Shown: positions 27,806-37,797, counted from the stretch's first letter. The stretch: 64,000 nucleotides of DNA from Parafilimonas terrae (GCF_900115755.1 NZ_FOXQ01000007.1:124001-188000); one strand, 5' to 3'. The notes: generated by a model from the sequence alone, not told the origin. Translations and numbers: made by a program.

Positions 27806-28276
27806 ATGAATTCGGATTCTGTTTTAAATAGCATTGAGCAAATAGTAAGCACTTTTCTTGAAAGCGAGCCCGGTTATTTCTTGGTTGAAATAAAAATTAA
27901 ACCAACCAATAATATAAAGGTTTTTATTGATGGCGACAACGGCATTTCCATTGAAAAATGCGTTCAGTTTAACAGGCAGTTATATAAACTAATCGAGAGC
28001 AAAGATTTTTTTCCACCCGGCGATTTTTCACTTGAAGTTTCATCTCCCGGCATTGATAAACCTTTAAAACTGCAAAGGCAGTATTTAAAGAATGTGGGCC
28101 GAAACGTGGAGGTAAGCTTTAACGATGGCGCTGCCGTAAATGGCCGCCTGCTGCAGGTTTCAAACGATGATATTATTGTAGAGCAAACAACAGGCAAAGG
28201 AAAAAAAACCGAAACAAAACAATTGGTTATTCCATTTTCAAACATAAAAACAACAACAGTTCAAATTGAATTTTAA
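27806..28276 (+). CDS. rimP: Ribosome maturation factor RimP
   Basis: 156 residues from the ATG at 27806; the longer frame upstream runs through the promoter and hairpin and is not used. RimP helps assemble the 30S subunit. Family features: an N-terminal alpha/beta domain with VFIDGDNGISIEKCVQFNRQL and LEVSSPGIDKPLK, the diagnostic motif, followed by a small SH3-like barrel (GRNVEVSF, INGRLL-type strand). It is the first gene of the conserved rimP-nusA-infB operon, 41 bases ahead of nusA. Confidence 0.94.
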   Translation: MNSDSVLNSIEQIVSTFLESEPGYFLVEIKIKPTNNIKVFIDGDNGISIEKCVQFNRQLYKLIESKDFFPPGDFSLEVSSPGIDKPLKLQRQYLKNVGRNVEVSFNDGAAVNGRLLQVSNDDIIVEQTTGKGKKTETKQLVIPFSNIKTTTVQIEF

Positions 28277-28317
28277 TCGTGCGGTTTGTAAATCGTACTT
28301 CATAAATCGTAAATCGT

Positions 28318-29565
28318 ATGGCAAGTATAAACCTAATTGAAGCCTTCCAGGAATTTAAGGAAGCTGAAAATATCGACAGGCCTACTATGATGAAAGTAGT
28401 GGAAGATGTGTTTAAAACACTGCTTAGAAAAAAATATGGCAGTGATGAAAACTTTGATGTGATAGTAAATGCCGAAAAAGGTGACCTGGAAATTTTTCGT
28501 CGCCGCATGATCGTGGAAGATGGCGAGGTACAGGACCCGCTGGCTGAAGTTGCTTACAGCGATGCGATAAAAATTGAACCCGATTTTGAAGTGGGTGAAG
28601 AATTGTACCAGGAAGTAGATATGCTCGATTTTGGACGGCGCGCTATTCTTGCGGCAAAACAAACTTTAGCAAGCCGCATCAGCGATTTAAAAAAGAATGT
28701 GCTGGTAAAAAAATATGGCGACAGGATTGGCGAAATAATTACCGCGGAAGTTTACCAGGTTTGGAAAAAAGAAGTTTTACTGATGGATGAAGAAGGCAAC
28801 GAATTAATTCTGCCTAAAAGTGAACAAATACCGCAGGATTATTTCAAGAAGGGCGAAAACATCCGCGCCGTTGTTGCCCGCGTGGATATGAAAAATAATA
28901 CGCCGGTCATCATATTAAGCCGCACCAGTCCCGATTTCCTGGCTAAGTTGCTTGAAATTGAAGTACCTGAAATTTTTGACGGCCTCATCACCATAAGAAA
29001 AATAGTAAGGGAACCAGGTGAACGCGCTAAAGTGGCAGTGGAAAGTTTTGATGACAGGATTGACCCGGTGGGCGCCTGCGTTGGTATGAAAGGCAGCCGC
29101 ATTCATGGCATAGTTCGTGAGCTGAAAAACGAAAACATTGATGTAATTAACTGGACAAATAACATTCAGTTATTGATTCAGCGTTCACTTACGCCCGCCA
29201 AAATAAGTTATATGGACCTCGACAATGAAAATAAACATGCTGATGTTTATTTGAAAGCCGACCAGATTTCTTTGGCAATCGGCAGAAGAGGAGTGAATAT
29301 TAAACTTGCCTGCGAACTTACTGATTACGACATTGATGTATTCCGCGAAAATGAAGGCGAACAGGAAGAATTTGATATCGACCTGGATGAGTTTAGCGAC
29401 GAAATCGATACATGGGTTATCGACGAATTAAAACGCGTTGGATGCGATACAGCCCGCAGCGTAATGGATTTAAGCATTGACGAACTGGAACGCAGAACAG
29501 ACCTGGAAAGAGAAACGATAGAGGATGTAAAAAGAGTATTAAAAGCAGAATTCGAAAAAGAATAA
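28318..29565 (+). CDS. nusA: Transcription termination/antitermination factor NusA
   Basis: 415 residues. NusA binds RNA polymerase and nascent RNA and modulates pausing, termination and antitermination. The N-terminal polymerase-binding domain (about 1-125), an S1 domain (about 130-200), and two KH domains (about 205-350; RVGACVGMKGSRI-like VGACVGMKGSRIHGI and ISLAIGRRGVNIKLA) are present, followed by an acidic stretch and a short helix-hairpin-helix-like C-terminus. The E. coli acidic repeats are absent, as in most Bacteroidota. Being encoded right after a terminator-like leader, NusA may control its own operon. Confidence 0.96.
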   Translation: MASINLIEAFQEFKEAENIDRPTMMKVVEDVFKTLLRKKYGSDENFDVIVNAEKGDLEIFRRRMIVEDGEVQDPLAEVAYSDAIKIEPDFEVGEELYQEVDMLDFGRRAILAAKQTLASRISDLKKNVLVKKYGDRIGEIITAEVYQVWKKEVLLMDEEGNELILPKSEQIPQDYFKKGENIRAVVARVDMKNNTPVIILSRTSPDFLAKLLEIEVPEIFDGLITIRKIVREPGERAKVAVESFDDRIDPVGACVGMKGSRIHGIVRELKNENIDVINWTNNIQLLIQRSLTPAKISYMDLDNENKHADVYLKADQISLAIGRRGVNIKLACELTDYDIDVFRENEGEQEEFDIDLDEFSDEIDTWVIDELKRVGCDTARSVMDLSIDELERRTDLERETIEDVKRVLKAEFEKE

Positions 29566-29672
29566 TATTGCAGGTATAAAAATTGATTGAAATTAGTGCA
29601 CTTAAAAAAACAAAGTGCGACAATTAAAAAAACTTCAAAAAACTGAAGCCTGCACAAAACAAAAAAAATTGA

Positions 29673-32588
29673 ATGGCTGAAATTAAGTTACCAAGATTAT
29701 TAGGCGCTGCCAAAGAATTCAATATTGGTCAGGACACACTTATTGAATTTTTGGTAGGCAAGGGTTTTGATCGGGACGAATTAAAGCCTACGGCTAAGCT
29801 TACCCTTGAAATGTATGAGGCTTTACAGCACAATTTTCAGGGAGATAAAAACGCAAAGTCGAAGGCCGACCAGATTGAAATTCCCAAAAGTGTACAGGCT
29901 GAAAGGAAAAGAAAAGAGGAAGAAGAAATTACATTCAGAAAAGAAGAACCTAAGCAGGCCGCACCGGAAGCTGTTGCCCCCAAACCTGCGGAAACAGTTG
30001 TGGAGCCTGAAGCAAGTCCTGAGCTTCCAAAACCCGCTGAGCAGGTAATTAACGAAGAAAAAGTTGAAGAGCCGGCTGCAGAGGTTGCTGCCAGTGAGCC
30101 AGAAGTTATAAAAATCGAAGCCCCTGAAATTGAAGGGCCGAAAATCATTGATAAAATAGATTTATCTGCAGTGGGTAAGCCCAAAAAAGCTGAGCAGCCG
30201 CAACCTCAGCCGCCTGCAGAAGAGGTTCCAGAGCCTGCTGAAGAAGTGCCGGTGAAAGTGCCTGCAGAAGAAGCGCCTGAAGCCGCCCCCCCGCAGGAAG
30301 AAGAGGCTGCTCCCGCACCTGATGAGCCTGTGGTTATACAAAATATCAGGGCAGAAAGAATTGAGGGCCCTAAGGTTTTAGGCAAAATAAGTTTACCGGT
30401 GGAAAACGATACAAGGCCCAAACCTGGACCGGCGGCCCCCCAGCGCGAAGAAAAACGCAAGCGTAAACGTATTCCTATCGATAAAAAAGGAGTTGGCAGT
30501 AATAATCCGCCTGAAAGAAGAACGGAAGGCCAACAACAATCATCACGGCCACCACATGGCGGTGGCGGCGATAACCGTTTCCGCAGGGACGGTGGAGGTG
30601 GTGGCAACCGCGGCCATCATCCGCAACGTGGCGGTGGAGGCAGGGATAACCGCAGGCCACCTATACAGCACGACAGGGAAATTGATCCAAATGAAATAAA
30701 GAGGAAAATACAGGAAACTCAGGCCATTCTTTCCGGTTCTGCAGGCAAGGGCAAATCAAAAGCCAAGCATCGCAGGGAAAAAAGAAATGAGGCTGCGGAA
30801 AACCCGGTTGAAGGAGAAACAAACAAGCTGCAGGTTACAGAGTTTGTAACCGTGAGCGACCTGGCAAACCTTATGGACGTAAGTTTTGCCGATATCATCA
30901 GCAAGTGTATGAGCCTGGGTATAATGGTGTCTATTAACCAGCGTCTTGATGCGGAGGTTATTGAGCTGGTTGCCGGCGAATTCAATTACGAGGTTGAATT
31001 TATCGGCCTTGATGATGCTGAGGAAGAAGATGAAGAAATTGAAGATGATGAAGAAGATTTATTGCCGCGGGCACCCATTGTTACTATAATGGGGCACGTA
31101 GATCATGGTAAAACTTCTTTGCTTGATTATATCCGGAGTGCTAATGTGGTTGCCGGCGAAGCCGGTGGTATTACCCAGCATATCGGCGCCTACCAGGTAA
31201 CAATTAATGGCGACAAAAAGATAACTTTTCTTGACACGCCGGGTCACGAAGCGTTTACAGCCATGCGTGCCCGCGGCGCCAAAGCTGCGGACGTTGCAGT
31301 TATTGTAATTGCCGCTGATGATGCTGTAATGCCGCAAACAAAAGAAGCTATCAGCCACGCACAGGCTGCCAGCCTGCCCATGATATTTGCCATTAACAAA
31401 ATAGATAAAGATGGTGCAAACCCGGCTAAGATATATGAGCAGTTATCGCAAATGAATATTCTGGTTGAAGAATGGGGCGGCAAATATCAAAGCCAGGAAA
31501 TATCTGCCAAAAAAGGATTGAATGTCGATCTCCTGCTGGAGAAAATATTACTGGAGGCCGACCTGCTCAACTTAAGGGCAAACCCGGACAGGGAAGCATC
31601 CGGAACTATTATTGAAGCCTCACTGGATAAAGGCCGCGGCTATGTTGCCACAGTGCTGGTACAAAACGGAACGCTCAGGCAAAGCGACCTCATGGTTTCC
31701 GGCCAGTATTTTGGAAGATTGAAAGCGTTGACCAACGAACGTAACCAGCGTGTAACTGAAGTACCGCCATCAGCGCCGGTTCAGATATTAGGTTTGAACG
31801 GAGCGCCGCAGGCCGGTGAAAAATTCAAAATATATACAGACGAATCAGAAGCGAAGGATGTTGCCACAAAGCGTTCACAGATTATTCGCGAACAGGGATT
31901 AAGGACCCGCAAACATATCACCCTTGATGAAATAGGCCGCCGTCTTGCATTGGGCAATTTCAAAGAATTGCAGATTATTATTAAAGGTGACGTGGACGGT
32001 TCTGTGGAAGCGTTAAGCGATTCGCTGCAAAAGCTTTCAACCGAAGAAATTGTGGTGAATGTAGTGCATAAAGCTGTTGGCCAGATTTCTGAAAGCGATG
32101 TATTGCTGGCAACTGCATCAGATGCCATTATCATCGGCTTTAATGTGCGCCCGTCAAGCCAGGCAAGCAGGCTTGCACAGAATGAAGGCGTGGAAATAAA
32201 AACTTACTCTATCATCTACAATGCAATTGAAGAGGTGAAGAGTGCCATGGAAGGCATGCTTGAACCAAAGGTTGAAGAGAAAGAAGTGGCCACAGTTGAA
32301 ATTCGTGAAGTATATAAGTTTGATAAGGCCACTGTTGCCGGTTGTTACGTACAGGAAGGAAAAATTAAACGCGACAGCAAAATTCGCCTTTTCAGGGATG
32401 GTATTCTTATCTACCCGAGACAGGAAGGCGCATTTGCTGAACTGGGCAGCTTAAAACGCTTTAAAGATGATGTGAAAGAAGTAGCCACAGGTTATGAATG
32501 CGGTTTAACAATTAAAAATTTCTCAGATATAAATCCTTCTGACACCATTGTAGCATACGAAAAAGAAGAAGTAAAGCGCACATTATAA
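29673..32588 (+). CDS. infB: Translation initiation factor IF-2
   Basis: 971 residues. IF-2 is the GTPase that places initiator tRNA on the ribosome. An N-terminal IF2_N helix (about 5-55) is followed by a long disordered region rich in Pro, Glu and Ala (60-240), a basic segment and a glycine/arginine-rich RGG-like patch (about 285-330), a second IF2_N-like helix (about 385-430) and an acidic run. The GTPase domain starts near residue 473 with GHVDHGKTS, then DTPGHEAF and NKIDK; domains II-IV complete the protein. It is third in the rimP operon and is followed by a strong terminator. Confidence 0.97.
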   Translation: MAEIKLPRLLGAAKEFNIGQDTLIEFLVGKGFDRDELKPTAKLTLEMYEALQHNFQGDKNAKSKADQIEIPKSVQAERKRKEEEEITFRKEEPKQAAPEAVAPKPAETVVEPEASPELPKPAEQVINEEKVEEPAAEVAASEPEVIKIEAPEIEGPKIIDKIDLSAVGKPKKAEQPQPQPPAEEVPEPAEEVPVKVPAEEAPEAAPPQEEEAAPAPDEPVVIQNIRAERIEGPKVLGKISLPVENDTRPKPGPAAPQREEKRKRKRIPIDKKGVGSNNPPERRTEGQQQSSRPPHGGGGDNRFRRDGGGGGNRGHHPQRGGGGRDNRRPPIQHDREIDPNEIKRKIQETQAILSGSAGKGKSKAKHRREKRNEAAENPVEGETNKLQVTEFVTVSDLANLMDVSFADIISKCMSLGIMVSINQRLDAEVIELVAGEFNYEVEFIGLDDAEEEDEEIEDDEEDLLPRAPIVTIMGHVDHGKTSLLDYIRSANVVAGEAGGITQHIGAYQVTINGDKKITFLDTPGHEAFTAMRARGAKAADVAVIVIAADDAVMPQTKEAISHAQAASLPMIFAINKIDKDGANPAKIYEQLSQMNILVEEWGGKYQSQEISAKKGLNVDLLLEKILLEADLLNLRANPDREASGTIIEASLDKGRGYVATVLVQNGTLRQSDLMVSGQYFGRLKALTNERNQRVTEVPPSAPVQILGLNGAPQAGEKFKIYTDESEAKDVATKRSQIIREQGLRTRKHITLDEIGRRLALGNFKELQIIIKGDVDGSVEALSDSLQKLSTEEIVVNVVHKAVGQISESDVLLATASDAIIIGFNVRPSSQASRLAQNEGVEIKTYSIIYNAIEEVKSAMEGMLEPKVEEKEVATVEIREVYKFDKATVAGCYVQEGKIKRDSKIRLFRDGILIYPRQEGAFAELGSLKRFKDDVKEVATGYECGLTIKNFSDINPSDTIVAYEKEEVKRTL

Positions 32589-32612
32589 ATCGCACAAATT
32601 CTTTGTTAAAAC

Positions 32613-32639
32613 AAAAGCAGGCACCATGCCTGCTTTTTT
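32613..32639 (+). terminator. Terminator of rimP-nusA-infB operon
   Basis: AAAAGCAGGCA (32613-32623) pairs with TGCCTGCTTTT (32627-32637) around the loop CCA, ending in a run of six T. It lies 25 bases after the infB stop. Confidence 0.88.
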
Positions 32640-32673
32640 AATCATTTACTTTTGGGTTGATTAACATATTAGT

Positions 32674-34050
32674 ATGAAAAAAATCTTTTTGTACCTCTTT
32701 CTTTTCACATTGGTTACAGCAGCAGCTTCTGCTCAAACACAGCGGATTGTTGCAGACCAGATTATAGCAAAAGTGGGGGATAAAATTATTCTTAAATCTG
32801 ATATTGAGAATGCTATATCAGACTATAAAAGACAGGCGCAAAATGTTCAACTGCCACCAAACCCCGAATGCGCTTTCCTTGAAGGTCAACTGGTGCAAAA
32901 AGTATTGGTGTTACAAGCCAATAAGGATTCAATAATTATTGGGGATGATGAAATTGATGCATTGCTCGATAACCAGATACGTTATTTTATAAGTCAATAT
33001 GGCTCTAAAGATGTACTGGAGCAAATTGCCGGTAAAACGGTTTACCAGTTAAAGGAAGACCTGCGCCAGCCATTCATTGAGCGCCAGTTAGCTGATAAAA
33101 TGCGTGCAAAAATTTTGGAGAATGTAAAAATAACGCCTTCTGAAGTACAGGCTTTTTATGATAAAATACCTAAAGACAGCCTGCCTTTTTACGAAAGCGA
33201 ACTTGAAGTGGCGCAGATTGTAATTTATCCTAAAGCCAATAAAGACATTGAAGATTATATAACCAACCAGTTGAATGATCTTAAAAAGCAGGTGGAAAGC
33301 GGCCAGAAAAAATTTACAGACCTGGCTAAAGTTTATTCACAGGACCCGAGTGCAAAAGAAAATGGTGGCCAGTTTAGTATAAACCGCACGGATAAAGGCA
33401 TTGACCCAACTTTTTTGTCTGCGGCATTTAAATTGAAGGAAGGGCAGATATCCCCTGTTATAAAAAGCAAATTCGGTTTGCATATTATTCAAATGGTTAG
33501 CCGCGCCGGCGATGATGCCGTGGTAAGGCACATCCTCATTATTCCGGCGGTAACGGAAACAGAAATAAATGCTGCCAAACAAAAGCTGGACAGTGTTCGT
33601 TCAAAAATTGTGGCCGGCACGCTGAATTTTAATGAAGCAGTAAATAAGTATAGTGAAGATGATGCTACCCGTTACAATGCAGGCCGTATATCTTCTCCTT
33701 ATGATGGTTCTACAAGGTTAACCATCGATCAATTAGATAAAGGCATAGTGGCCAATTTGAAAAGTATGAAAGCCGGTGATATATCCCAACCGCTTGTTTA
33801 TACAGACGACCGGGGCAAACAGGCTGTGCGGTTAGTTTACCTGGCGCATCAAACTCAGCCACACCGTATGAATTTAAAAGATGATTACGACCGTGTGTCA
33901 CAACAGGCATTGGGAGAAAAGAAACAAAAAGCGCTGGATGGATGGTTTAAGCAACATATCTCAGACTTTTATATAGATATTGATCCTGAATATCATACAT
34001 GCAAAAGCCTTGATTTTTGGTTTGCTTCCGAAACAACAGCTTCTAACTAA
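32674..34050 (+). CDS. SurA-like periplasmic peptidyl-prolyl isomerase/chaperone
   Basis: 458 residues with a signal peptide (1-20). An N-terminal chaperone region starting IVADQIIAKVGDKIILKSDIE (SurA_N-type) is followed by two parvulin/PpiC domains (about 175-275, ELEVAQIVIYPKA and GGQFSINRTDKGIDP; and about 285-390, VVRHILIIPAV), then a C-terminal helix. SurA escorts outer-membrane proteins through the periplasm. Length agrees with family members. The gene has its own TACTTTTG -7-like box at 32647-32654 just after the infB terminator and ends with a terminator. Confidence 0.92.
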   Translation: MKKIFLYLFLFTLVTAAASAQTQRIVADQIIAKVGDKIILKSDIENAISDYKRQAQNVQLPPNPECAFLEGQLVQKVLVLQANKDSIIIGDDEIDALLDNQIRYFISQYGSKDVLEQIAGKTVYQLKEDLRQPFIERQLADKMRAKILENVKITPSEVQAFYDKIPKDSLPFYESELEVAQIVIYPKANKDIEDYITNQLNDLKKQVESGQKKFTDLAKVYSQDPSAKENGGQFSINRTDKGIDPTFLSAAFKLKEGQISPVIKSKFGLHIIQMVSRAGDDAVVRHILIIPAVTETEINAAKQKLDSVRSKIVAGTLNFNEAVNKYSEDDATRYNAGRISSPYDGSTRLTIDQLDKGIVANLKSMKAGDISQPLVYTDDRGKQAVRLVYLAHQTQPHRMNLKDDYDRVSQQALGEKKQKALDGWFKQHISDFYIDIDPEYHTCKSLDFWFASETTASN

Positions 34051-34054
34051 AAAT

Positions 34055-34082
34055 AAAAACCTCAGTACAAGCTGAGGTTTTT
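34055..34082 (+). terminator. Terminator after surA-like gene
   Basis: AAAAACCTCAG (34055-34065) pairs with CTGAGGTTTTT (34072-34082) around a 6-base loop. The stem is symmetric with A and T tails, so it may also work on the opposite strand. Confidence 0.85.
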
Positions 34083-34083
34083 A

Positions 34084-34115
34084 TTTGGCAAATTAGATGT
34101 ATGTACATATATTTG
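34084..34115 (+). promoter_or_regulatory. marR promoter with overlapping operator-like site
   Basis: TTTG (34084-34087), 20 bases, TATATTTG (34108-34115) give a consensus promoter. ATGTATGTACAT (34097-34108) lies in the spacer and touches the -7 box; the same 12 bases recur inverted at 34597-34608. A regulator bound here would block polymerase. The transcription start would fall at or next to the GTG start codon, so the mRNA may be leaderless. Confidence 0.7.
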
Positions 34116-34119
34116 CACT

Positions 34120-34578
34120 GTGAAACTGGAAGAAGCAATTAAAAGTAATAAATTTAAGAATGAAGTGCACAAAGCTGCTTTAAACATTCTTTACACTTCA
34201 TGGTGGCTTAAAACCAGCATGAGCAAAGAACTGAAGGAATACGGGTTAACGCATGAGCAATATAATGTGCTGCGTATACTAAAAGGAAAACATCCCGAGC
34301 ATATTTGTGTAAAGGAAATTGCATGCAGGATGATTGAGAAAAGCTCAAATGTCCCAAGAATAATAGACAGGCTTGAAACAAAAAAACTGGTTAAGCGCAC
34401 CTCATCTGAATCGGACAGGCGTGAAACGGTGATAGTATTAACGCCTGCCGGAATTAACATCCTTGAGCATAGTACGGAACGAATAAATAAGCTGATGGAT
34501 AAAATAATGATGATGGATGAAGATAAGGCAAGGGAATTAAACGGCATCCTGGAAGAAATAAGAGAAACTGAAAAATAA
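34120..34578 (+). CDS. MarR-family transcriptional regulator
   Basis: 152 residues starting with GTG at 34120. The central winged helix-turn-helix is clear: LTHEQYNVLRILKGKHPEHICVKEIACRM, the recognition helix KSSNVPRIIDRLETKKLVKR, and the wing SESDRRETVIVLTPAG. Flanking helices would form the dimer. MarR proteins usually repress their own gene and neighbouring detoxification genes until a small molecule binds. Twelve-base sites ATGTATGTACAT lie at its own promoter and, inverted, between it and the YceI gene, which agrees with this. Downstream genes encode YceI and an FMN reductase. Confidence 0.93.
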   Translation: MKLEEAIKSNKFKNEVHKAALNILYTSWWLKTSMSKELKEYGLTHEQYNVLRILKGKHPEHICVKEIACRMIEKSSNVPRIIDRLETKKLVKRTSSESDRRETVIVLTPAGINILEHSTERINKLMDKIMMMDEDKARELNGILEEIRETEK

Positions 34579-34596
34579 AAGCTTTTACCCAGATAC

Positions 34597-34608
34597 ATGT
34601 ACATACAT
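34597..34608 (-). promoter_or_regulatory. Second MarR operator-like site, upstream of YceI gene
   Basis: ATGTACATACAT is the exact inverted copy of the 12 bases at 34097-34108; reading outward, 17 of 19 positions agree. It lies 39 bases before the YceI start, in the 68-base gap after marR. A YceI promoter here is not clear by consensus. Confidence 0.55.
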
Positions 34609-34646
34609 AAATACTAATAAATAGATAATCACAAAAACAAACAGTT

Positions 34647-35174
34647 ATGGCAACTTACAAAATTGATGCTTCACACAGCGAAATAGGCTTTAAAGTTAAG
34701 CACCTTGTTATTAGCACCGTTAGCGGTAATTTTTCAAAATTTGATGCAACTATGGAGGCTGAAAAAAGTGATTTCACCGATGCCTCTATATCTTTTGAAG
34801 CAGATGTTGACAGCATTTCTACCAAGAGTGAGCAGAGAGACGGGCATTTAAAAAGCGATGATTTTTTCAACGCAGAAAAACATCCGAAAATCACTTTTAA
34901 ATCAACATCAATTGAAAAGAAAGACGATAATGAATATATATTGCATGGAGATTTAACCATTCGCGATGTAACGAAAAATATTGCTTTAAAAGTTGAACAC
35001 GGCGGCAGTGTGCTTGACCCATGGGGACAAACAAGGGAAGGTTTTGAGCTTACAGGCAAAATAAGCCGTAAAGAATTTGGTTTAAAATGGCATGCTCTTA
35101 CCGAAGCCGGCGGCGCCGTAGTTGGTGATGAGGTACGCCTGTTAATAAATGTTGAAATGGTTAAGCAGGCTTAA
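34647..35174 (+). CDS. YceI-family protein (cytoplasmic form)
   Basis: 175 residues, no signal peptide, unlike the lipoprotein at 15522. The YceI barrel is complete: YKIDASHSEIGFKVKHLVIS, the LKSDDFFNAEKHPKITF core, GDLTIRDVTKNIAL and KISRKEFGLKW. These bind polyisoprenoid or related lipophilic molecules. It stands between the MarR regulator and an NADPH-dependent FMN reductase (14 bases downstream), a set often linked to oxidative or quinone stress, so a role in handling a lipophilic stressor is inferred. Confidence 0.92.
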   Translation: MATYKIDASHSEIGFKVKHLVISTVSGNFSKFDATMEAEKSDFTDASISFEADVDSISTKSEQRDGHLKSDDFFNAEKHPKITFKSTSIEKKDDNEYILHGDLTIRDVTKNIALKVEHGGSVLDPWGQTREGFELTGKISRKEFGLKWHALTEAGGAVVGDEVRLLINVEMVKQA

Positions 35175-35188
35175 GAAGAAAAAATAAC

Positions 35189-35749
35189 ATGAATATAGAG
35201 ATAGTATCGGGCAGCCCGCGCATAAACAGTGTAACACACCGGTTGGTTTTGCATCTTCAAAAACATTTGTCGGCAACAACAGCCCATAATGTGAATATAA
35301 TTGATGTGAGGGACTGGGAACTGAATGTATTGCAGCAGGAGGTTTTCAGAAGTGTAGAAACCACACCGGTTGAATTTAAGGCGCTTGCACAGCGTATGTT
35401 TAGCGCGGATGCCTTTATAATTGTAACACCTGAATATAACGGAAGTTATACCCCGGCCATTAAAAATCTCTTTGACCATTTCCCGAAACAATCAAAAAAA
35501 CCGTTTGGTATTGTTACTGCATCGCCAGGCACTTTAGGCGGCATACGGGGCGGGCTGCAGGTGCAATTGCTTATCTACGCCTTGTTTGGCATTGGTTCAC
35601 CTCACATGCTTATAACACCCTTTGTTGATAAAAAATTTGACGAACAGGGCAACCTGCTTGATGCTTCTTTTCAAAAGAACATCGATGTGTTTACAAAAGA
35701 ATTTTTATGGCTGGCTGAACGTGTGGTTGCAGAAACAAAAACTTTTTAA
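35189..35749 (+). CDS. NADPH-dependent FMN reductase family protein
   Basis: 186 residues with a flavodoxin-like fold. The FMN phosphate loop GSPRINSVTHR is at the N-terminus, and TPEYNGSYTPAIKNLFDHFP is the family signature. Such enzymes reduce FMN, quinones or azo dyes with NAD(P)H. The gene is 14 bases after the YceI gene and probably part of the MarR-controlled unit. A second member with the same signature lies at 51884. Confidence 0.92.
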   Translation: MNIEIVSGSPRINSVTHRLVLHLQKHLSATTAHNVNIIDVRDWELNVLQQEVFRSVETTPVEFKALAQRMFSADAFIIVTPEYNGSYTPAIKNLFDHFPKQSKKPFGIVTASPGTLGGIRGGLQVQLLIYALFGIGSPHMLITPFVDKKFDEQGNLLDASFQKNIDVFTKEFLWLAERVVAETKTF

Positions 35750-35821
35750 CAAGGCTGTTTATATTTTATATTAACATAAGCATTTAATGAATAATTGTAA
35801 ATTTGCGCCTTCAATTCCCCA

Positions 35822-37669
35822 ATGAGTGATGCAATAAAACATGAATGCGGCCTCGCCCTCATTCGTTTAAGAAAAGATTTTTCTTATTATCTCCAACAGC
35901 ATGGAACGGTAATGTACGGGCTTAACAAGCTCTACCTTTTAATGGAAAAGCAGCATAACCGCGGTCAAGATGGCGCAGGTATTGCTGCAGTTAAATTAAA
36001 TACCACTAACGGCTCACCTTTCCTTCATCGTGTACGCAGTAATGCACAGCAACCTATTGCTGATTTGTTTTTTAAGCTTGGTGTAGAAATAAATGAGCTG
36101 GAAAAATATCAGCCTGATATTAAAAAGCACCCGGAATTAATGAAAGGCCATGTGCCGCTGGTTGGAGAATTGCTGCTTGGCCATTTACGGTATGGCACCC
36201 AGGGCAAAAATGATGTTGAATTTTGCCATCCCTTTATAAAGAGAGATTTCACGCCCGGCAAAAACCTTGCACTGGCAGGTAATTTCAACCTGGTAAACAA
36301 AGACGAATTATTTGATCTCATCAATATAAACCCCGGCCCGTTTCAAAAGCAAAGCGACCTGGCCGCCATGATGGAAGTAATACATCATTTCCTGGCGCTT
36401 GAAGAAGACAAAAACCCCGCTAAAGCCTGCATTGCCAACGCCCTGAGAAAGGCTGCTGTTTTGTTTGATGGCGGCTTTACGGTTGGCGGTCTCACCGGTA
36501 ATGGCGCTTCATTTGTTTTAAGGGATGCGCATGGCATTCGTCCTGCTTATTATTATATAGACGACGAAGTGGTTGTTGCAGCGAGTGAACGTGCAGCCAT
36601 CCGCACCTCGTTTAATGTGGGTGAAAATGAAGTGCATGAATTAATGCCGGGCAAGGCATTAATAATTGATGCGGATGGGAATTATGTAATGGAGCAGGTG
36701 CTTGAACCAAAAGAAAGAAAAGCCTGCAGCTTTGAACGTATTTATTTCAGCCGTGGCAGCGATGAAAAAATTTACCGTGAGCGTATTGCACTTGGCTATC
36801 ATTTAAGCAAGGGCGTTTTAGATGCCGTTAATTACGATTTAAAAAACACCATCTTCTCCTATATTCCTAACACTGCGGAAGTTGCTTATTTTGGTTTATG
36901 CAAAGGCATGGAAGATTACCTTAATCAAACCAAAGTTGAAAGAATCTTAAGCTGGGGAAATGATGTTACGGAAGAAAAGCTGCAATCCATCATTAACCGT
37001 AAAATCCGGCAGGAGAAAATTGCGATTAAAGATGTAAAACTGCGCACCTTTATTACGGAAGACAGCAGCAGGGATGAAATGGTGCAGCACGTTTATGACA
37101 TAACCTACGGCACCGTTCGCAAAAATGAAGATACGCTGGTTGTTATAGATGACTCCATTGTTCGCGGCACAACGCTTAAGGAAAGCATTGTGCGCATGCT
37201 GGCAAGGCTTCAGCCAAAAAAAATAATCGTTGTTTCTTCTGCACCGCAAATACGCTATCCTGATTGTTATGGTATTGACATGAGCAAGCTTGGCGATTTT
37301 ATTGCTTTCCGTGCAGCAATTGAACTGTTGAAAGAAAGTGGCAATGAATGTATTATTGAAGACGTTCATCAAAAAATACTGGAACTGGAACGCTGCAATA
37401 AACTCACCGAAGAAAATATGGTGCGCCATATATATAAACCATTCACAACGCAGGAAATATCAGATAAAATAGCCCGGCTCATCACACCAAAAGACATAAC
37501 TGTACCTGTACAGGTTATTTACCAAACTATTGAAGATTTACACGAAAGCTGTCCCACCAATACCGGCGACTGGTATTTTACCGGCAATTATCCAACGCCG
37601 GGCGGCAACCGGGTGGTAAACAAAGCTTTTTTGAATTATATAGCTAAAAAAAACGTAAGAGGTTATTAG
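35822..37669 (+). CDS. Amidophosphoribosyltransferase-like enzyme (PurF family), long form
   Basis: 615 residues, longer than the usual 470-510 of PurF. PurF transfers glutamine amide nitrogen to PRPP, the first step of purine synthesis. An N-terminal glutamine amidohydrolase domain has the nucleophile Cys9 (KHECGLALIRL), preceded by a short propeptide, and EKQHNRGQDGAGIAAV. The C-terminal phosphoribosyltransferase domain has the PRPP loop TLVVIDDSIVRGTTLKESI. Extra length lies in the glutaminase domain and at the C-terminus. A TAAATTTG -7-like box sits at 35798-35805. No other purine gene is near, so gene name assignment is left open. Confidence 0.9.
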   Translation: MSDAIKHECGLALIRLRKDFSYYLQQHGTVMYGLNKLYLLMEKQHNRGQDGAGIAAVKLNTTNGSPFLHRVRSNAQQPIADLFFKLGVEINELEKYQPDIKKHPELMKGHVPLVGELLLGHLRYGTQGKNDVEFCHPFIKRDFTPGKNLALAGNFNLVNKDELFDLININPGPFQKQSDLAAMMEVIHHFLALEEDKNPAKACIANALRKAAVLFDGGFTVGGLTGNGASFVLRDAHGIRPAYYYIDDEVVVAASERAAIRTSFNVGENEVHELMPGKALIIDADGNYVMEQVLEPKERKACSFERIYFSRGSDEKIYRERIALGYHLSKGVLDAVNYDLKNTIFSYIPNTAEVAYFGLCKGMEDYLNQTKVERILSWGNDVTEEKLQSIINRKIRQEKIAIKDVKLRTFITEDSSRDEMVQHVYDITYGTVRKNEDTLVVIDDSIVRGTTLKESIVRMLARLQPKKIIVVSSAPQIRYPDCYGIDMSKLGDFIAFRAAIELLKESGNECIIEDVHQKILELERCNKLTEENMVRHIYKPFTTQEISDKIARLITPKDITVPVQVIYQTIEDLHESCPTNTGDWYFTGNYPTPGGNRVVNKAFLNYIAKKNVRGY

Positions 37670-37797
37670 AATTTTCATTCATGCAATGACTGCTAATCTT
37701 AATTTCCCTTAAATTCCTATTACATTTATAGGATTATTGGAATTTAATCCTTTATTTTGAAATCGAAAACCAGCAACTTACCACCAAAAATGTCTTT

